DNA from: Strigamia acuminata
Taxonomy: Eukaryota > Arthropoda > Chilopoda > Geophilomorpha > Linotaeniidae
DNA length: 64,000 nt
NCBI GenBank assembly: GCA_949358305.1
Contig: OX442314.1
Span: forward strand, 40,680,581 to 40,744,580
Reading direction: 5' to 3'
The notes under the pieces were generated by a model. It was not told the origin of the DNA and did no database searches. It saw nothing but the letters and a program-made list of their open reading frames with translations. A program made the position numbers and the translations under genes. Numbering within the stretch: the first letter of the stretch is position 1; every line of letters starts with the position of its first letter. Of this stretch, positions 61,511 to 64,000 are shown one piece after another.

Positions 61511-61679
61511 AAAGAGGGACATGGCACTTCTGAAGAATAACATTGTGTGGTTGATGCCAAAGCTCTGATTGGCTTTCGCTAATCACGTGGTGAAAACAAG
61601 TATCGCTAAGGATTGTGGGTACACTCAATCTCCTAATGAAGCAAAGCGCGGCCGTGAGCGAAGCAATTGTTTGACTAAA
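61511..61679. other. Short spacer upstream of the THAP pseudogene
   Basis: GC-poor, contains a near palindrome GATTGGCTTTCGCTAATC. No gene. Confidence 0.35.
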
Positions 61680-61971
61680 ATGGCTCCAAAAACTTAAAAA
61701 AGTGGCGGAAAACACTGTGCCTATGGATTATGCCATAACAACAGTGGAAATCCGAGAACAGAAAATTCGAGATTCAATCGTTCCATTTCCCAAACCAACA
61801 ACACCTTTGTGCACAGAAAGAGCCAAGAAATGGATAGCAGCTATAAGAAGGAAGAATTTTTGTTTAGGAAATATAACAAGAAATACTTATGTATGCAGTC
61901 ATCATTTCATTGAAAAAAATGGCCCAACTTTTTTAAATCCTGATCCAATCCCAGCTACAATTCAGAAATAG
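61680..61971 (+). pseudogene. THAP zinc-finger domain remnant
   Basis: ATG 61680 opens MAPKT, then TAA. The same frame gives GGKHCAYGLCHNNSGNPR with the first two zinc ligands (C..C). The frame then shifts, and from about 61770 it reads IVPFPKPTTPLCTERAKKWI, AAIRRKNF, NTYVCSHHF with the Trp and the C..H ligands. Together these are the C2CH layout of a THAP DNA-binding domain, as found at the N-terminus of ISL2EU and P-type transposases. One nonsense codon and one frameshift disable it. It is downstream of, not fused to, the ISL2EU remnant. Confidence 0.75.
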
Positions 61972-62427
61972 TCAGTTTGGTAAACTTACATCGATTCGGA
62001 ACGCAAACCACCCATTAGATGTCCCGTATATCCTTGACATTTTACCCAATGAAGGCATTTTCGTTCAAATGTTAAAAATTGGGAATCATTTTATCTCGCT
62101 CGCGGGATATTTTTATGAACGAGCCATAAATGTAGATGTCTACAATAACCTAACTATTCTCTCACTTCCACCAAAGGTAGTATCACTCGTAAGCTCGCAA
62201 TTTAAGAATCACCCATGTAAACTGATTAACTTTAGGTTAATCAAAGTAACCAAATTAATGGTGACTGTGGATTGCACGCCGAATCAAACATTAAATCATT
62301 TGAAATTTACCTTTGTGGTAATTATTTATCCCTAGACATTACTAGCCAAATTAGATAGAAAACCAGAAACGGCATTCTACCGGTTCCGCCATTTGAATCC
62401 CGGGACATTAAAGAATAAATTTGATAT
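61972..62427. other. No confident gene
   Basis: A frame at 62069-62335 (IGNHFISLAGYFYERAINVD) is open for 88 codons. It has no recognised domain. Confidence 0.4.
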
Positions 62428-62628
62428 TTGTTAGAAAATCCAGCAACGCAGCACCTTTTCTTTAGGCGCTTGGACCTTGCTGCGCGATCTACTAGGGGTA
62501 ACAGCAATACGGCAGATGTACTAGCTGAACTGGATAGCGTCCGGACCGAAATGAGGTCCAAGTACACCACCTTAGAAGAAGCGGTAAAAGAGACAGAAGA
62601 AAAGTTAGAATCCCCCCCTGACTCTTGA
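62428..62628 (+). other. Short open frame without ATG, possibly part of a retroelement ORF
   Basis: 66 codons begin at TTG and contain ADVLAELDSVRTEMRSKYTT and EEAVKETEEKLES, an acidic helix. It precedes the DIRS-like frame. It resembles B's ORF3 in size and helix content but does not align with it. Confidence 0.25.
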
Positions 62629-62884
62629 TCAACGTTTACAAATGTAATCTCGACGGAATGAAGTGAGCAGAGCAAACGAATAAACGCCGACTGTCATTCA
62701 TTCAATGTAATCGAGGAAAAATAGGAGATGTTAGTTCCGGTTCTAACGTCACGGGTCGCGGGCAGGTTCGAATTTTGTCTCCTTGAATTTACTGTATTAT
62801 TATCTTGAAGAATCTTATAAAATTCGAACAATCGTTTACACATTAGTAATTGTTTTTACTTTCTCTAGTCAATTATTGCGTTTT

Positions 62885-63482
62885 AATTAAATGATGGACG
62901 AAAAATAAGAGAATAGCGACGACGACAAAACGCCTGTTGGACCTAAATCGCCGATCCGGTATGGTCCGGCAGACGATAACGCAAAGACTTTGCTTGTTGC
63001 TTCTCTTTCTGACGAGGTAAAATAGTTGAAAAAATTGAACGTGGGCGCCAATTTGGGCGATACCCAACCACAAATTCCGGCCGCCAAGGTACCAATTCCG
63101 GATCCAGCGGCCTGAGGACGTGGAGTTCGAGGACGCGGCCAAAGAATTAGACAAATCCCCTACGTTCCGAGAAGCAGCCCCAGCCGCCCTTGAGAAGCTG
63201 ATGAACAAGTCTCTGTTCCAATCTAGTTATGAACACAGAGAAAAGGTGTTGGAACATTGCACGACTCCAGAAAACCTAAAGTACTTAGATCCCCCTAAGG
63301 TGGAGGGAAAAGTCTTTTCGTTTCTAAAACCTAATTTCAAAGCAAAAGACAAAGCTTCCCTAAAATTGCAGAAAAATCTTTTGAGATCTGTGGTCCCTAA
63401 GACGGACGCGCTACGAGACTTAGCAGCCGGTCGCTTCGACAAGAAGAAGCTGATCAGGCACATTACTGACGCCTCAGCTTAA
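62885..63482 (+). pseudogene. Possible DIRS/Ngaro-type Gag-like fragment
   Basis: An interrupted lead (KTPVGPKSPIRYGPADDNAK; stops near 63025 and 63113) is followed by an open block from 63120: LEHCTTPENLKYLDPPKVEG, FSFLKPNFKAKDKASLKLQK, NLLRSVVPKTDALRDLAAG. The pattern (NL..L.PP.V....... LK....KD..L..LQ..L......) recalls the Gag-like ORF1 of DIRS-type tyrosine-recombinase elements. The first codon is GTG, and no RT or recombinase is visible in the window. Family assignment is tentative. Confidence 0.4.
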
Positions 63483-63708
63483 TATAGATAAGGTTGCAGC
63501 TATAAAATGTATTAAATTATTTTTCTTATTCTTTGCAGCTTTTACTGATAAAAAATTTCCTGAATAAAAGGTGACTGATCTGACAGCAGCCATTACAACA
63601 AAACTGAATAATGAAGCATAAGCATGGAAAGCTGTAGTTAAAATAAAATAAAATGTTGAATGTTCAAAGATCAAACCGCTGTATTCTATACCTGAGTGAC
63701 CGAGGCTG

Positions 63709-64000
63709 ATGATAATCGAGCATCGTTGTAGTCCAGAATCAACTGAATCTACGAATACATTGATTATACATCACATAACACCTAATGCATTTCAGAAAAT
63801 GATTGTTTCTTTAGCAGTCCAAGTACATCTCGATACACAATTACCGGCTTGGAAATTAGAAGACACATCATGCTGCATGTGGAATGATATAAATGATTTC
63901 ATTCGATTCAATTATGGAAGACCAACTGAAAAATGTCTAAACCATCCAGAAGATGAAAGTATTTGTAGATTTATGCCAATTCAACGTGTCTTGCAAATTT
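63709..64000 (+). CDS. Partial open frame running off the window
   Basis: From ATG 63709 the frame is open to the right edge (97 codons): MIIEHRCSPESTESTNTLII, HHITPNAFQKMIVSLAVQVH, LPAWKLEDTSCCMWNDINDF, YGRPTEKCLNHPEDESICRF. I do not recognise it. Part of it (63900-63945) is repeated at 60434, suggesting it is repetitive. It could be a transposon-derived or host exon. Completion requires sequence to the right. Confidence 0.35.
   Translation, partial: MIIEHRCSPESTESTNTLIIHHITPNAFQKMIVSLAVQVHLDTQLPAWKLEDTSCCMWNDINDFIRFNYGRPTEKCLNHPEDESICRFMPIQRVLQI

Overview
The window looks like transposon-dense, repeat-rich DNA of an animal, probably an arthropod. It carries Ty3/gypsy and Ty1/copia LTR retrotransposons; remnants of P-element, ISL2EU/THAP, hAT and mariner-type DNA transposons; and short stretches resembling metazoan genes (a Rab32/38 exon with splice signals, a CstF-64-like region, a 93-bp GT-AG intron). 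No bacterial operons, rRNA, tRNA or CRISPR were seen. Species-level assignment is not possible from the sequence alone.

Layout. (1) 1-1773 is unassigned flank. (2) 1774-16965 is element A, a 15.2-kb Ty3/gypsy element with very long (2.1 kb) LTRs, TSD GAAT, gag, pol reached by -1 frameshift, and a third ORF encoding a cysteine-rich protein that is not a recognisable Env. (3) 17.6-22.8 kb is a mosaic: an unknown minus-strand ORF repeat, a P-element transposase pseudogene split by a solo LTR (TSD GCCT), a Rab32-like exon joined to a CstF-64-like reading frame, a Tc1-type end and a signal-peptide exon. (4) 22854-52743 is element B, a Ty3/gypsy element (1178-bp LTRs, TSD AACT, about 13.2 kb without its passengers) with gag, pol and three further ORFs. 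Element C (32576-43368, minus strand, Ty3/gypsy, TSD AAGA) sits in its ORF4, and element D (44933-50856, intact Ty1/copia, TSD AGAAG) sits in its ORF5. (5) 52.7-64 kb is a transposon graveyard: the other half of B's target ORF, a foldback mariner-type MITE, SWIM-motif and integrase remnants, an 18-bp minisatellite, two degenerate relatives of A's third ORF, ISL2EU, hAT, THAP and possible DIRS-type gag remnants.

How the parts work together. In A, B and C a Gag with zinc knuckle(s) is followed by Pol (protease, RT, RNase H, integrase) in the -1 frame. Each gag/pol junction has a slippery heptamer in the correct phase (A AAA AAC in A and B, G GGA AAC in C) followed after 6-8 nt by a strong hairpin. 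Downstream of pol each carries one or more extra ORFs. Those of A and C share an N-terminal paired-CxxC motif. D encodes Gag-Pol as one uninterrupted frame and has an initiator-Met half-tRNA-like primer site. The strongest candidates for something undescribed are the accessory-ORF family, the dense series of perfect small hairpins in A's LTR and 3' region, and the Rab32/CstF-64 chimera.
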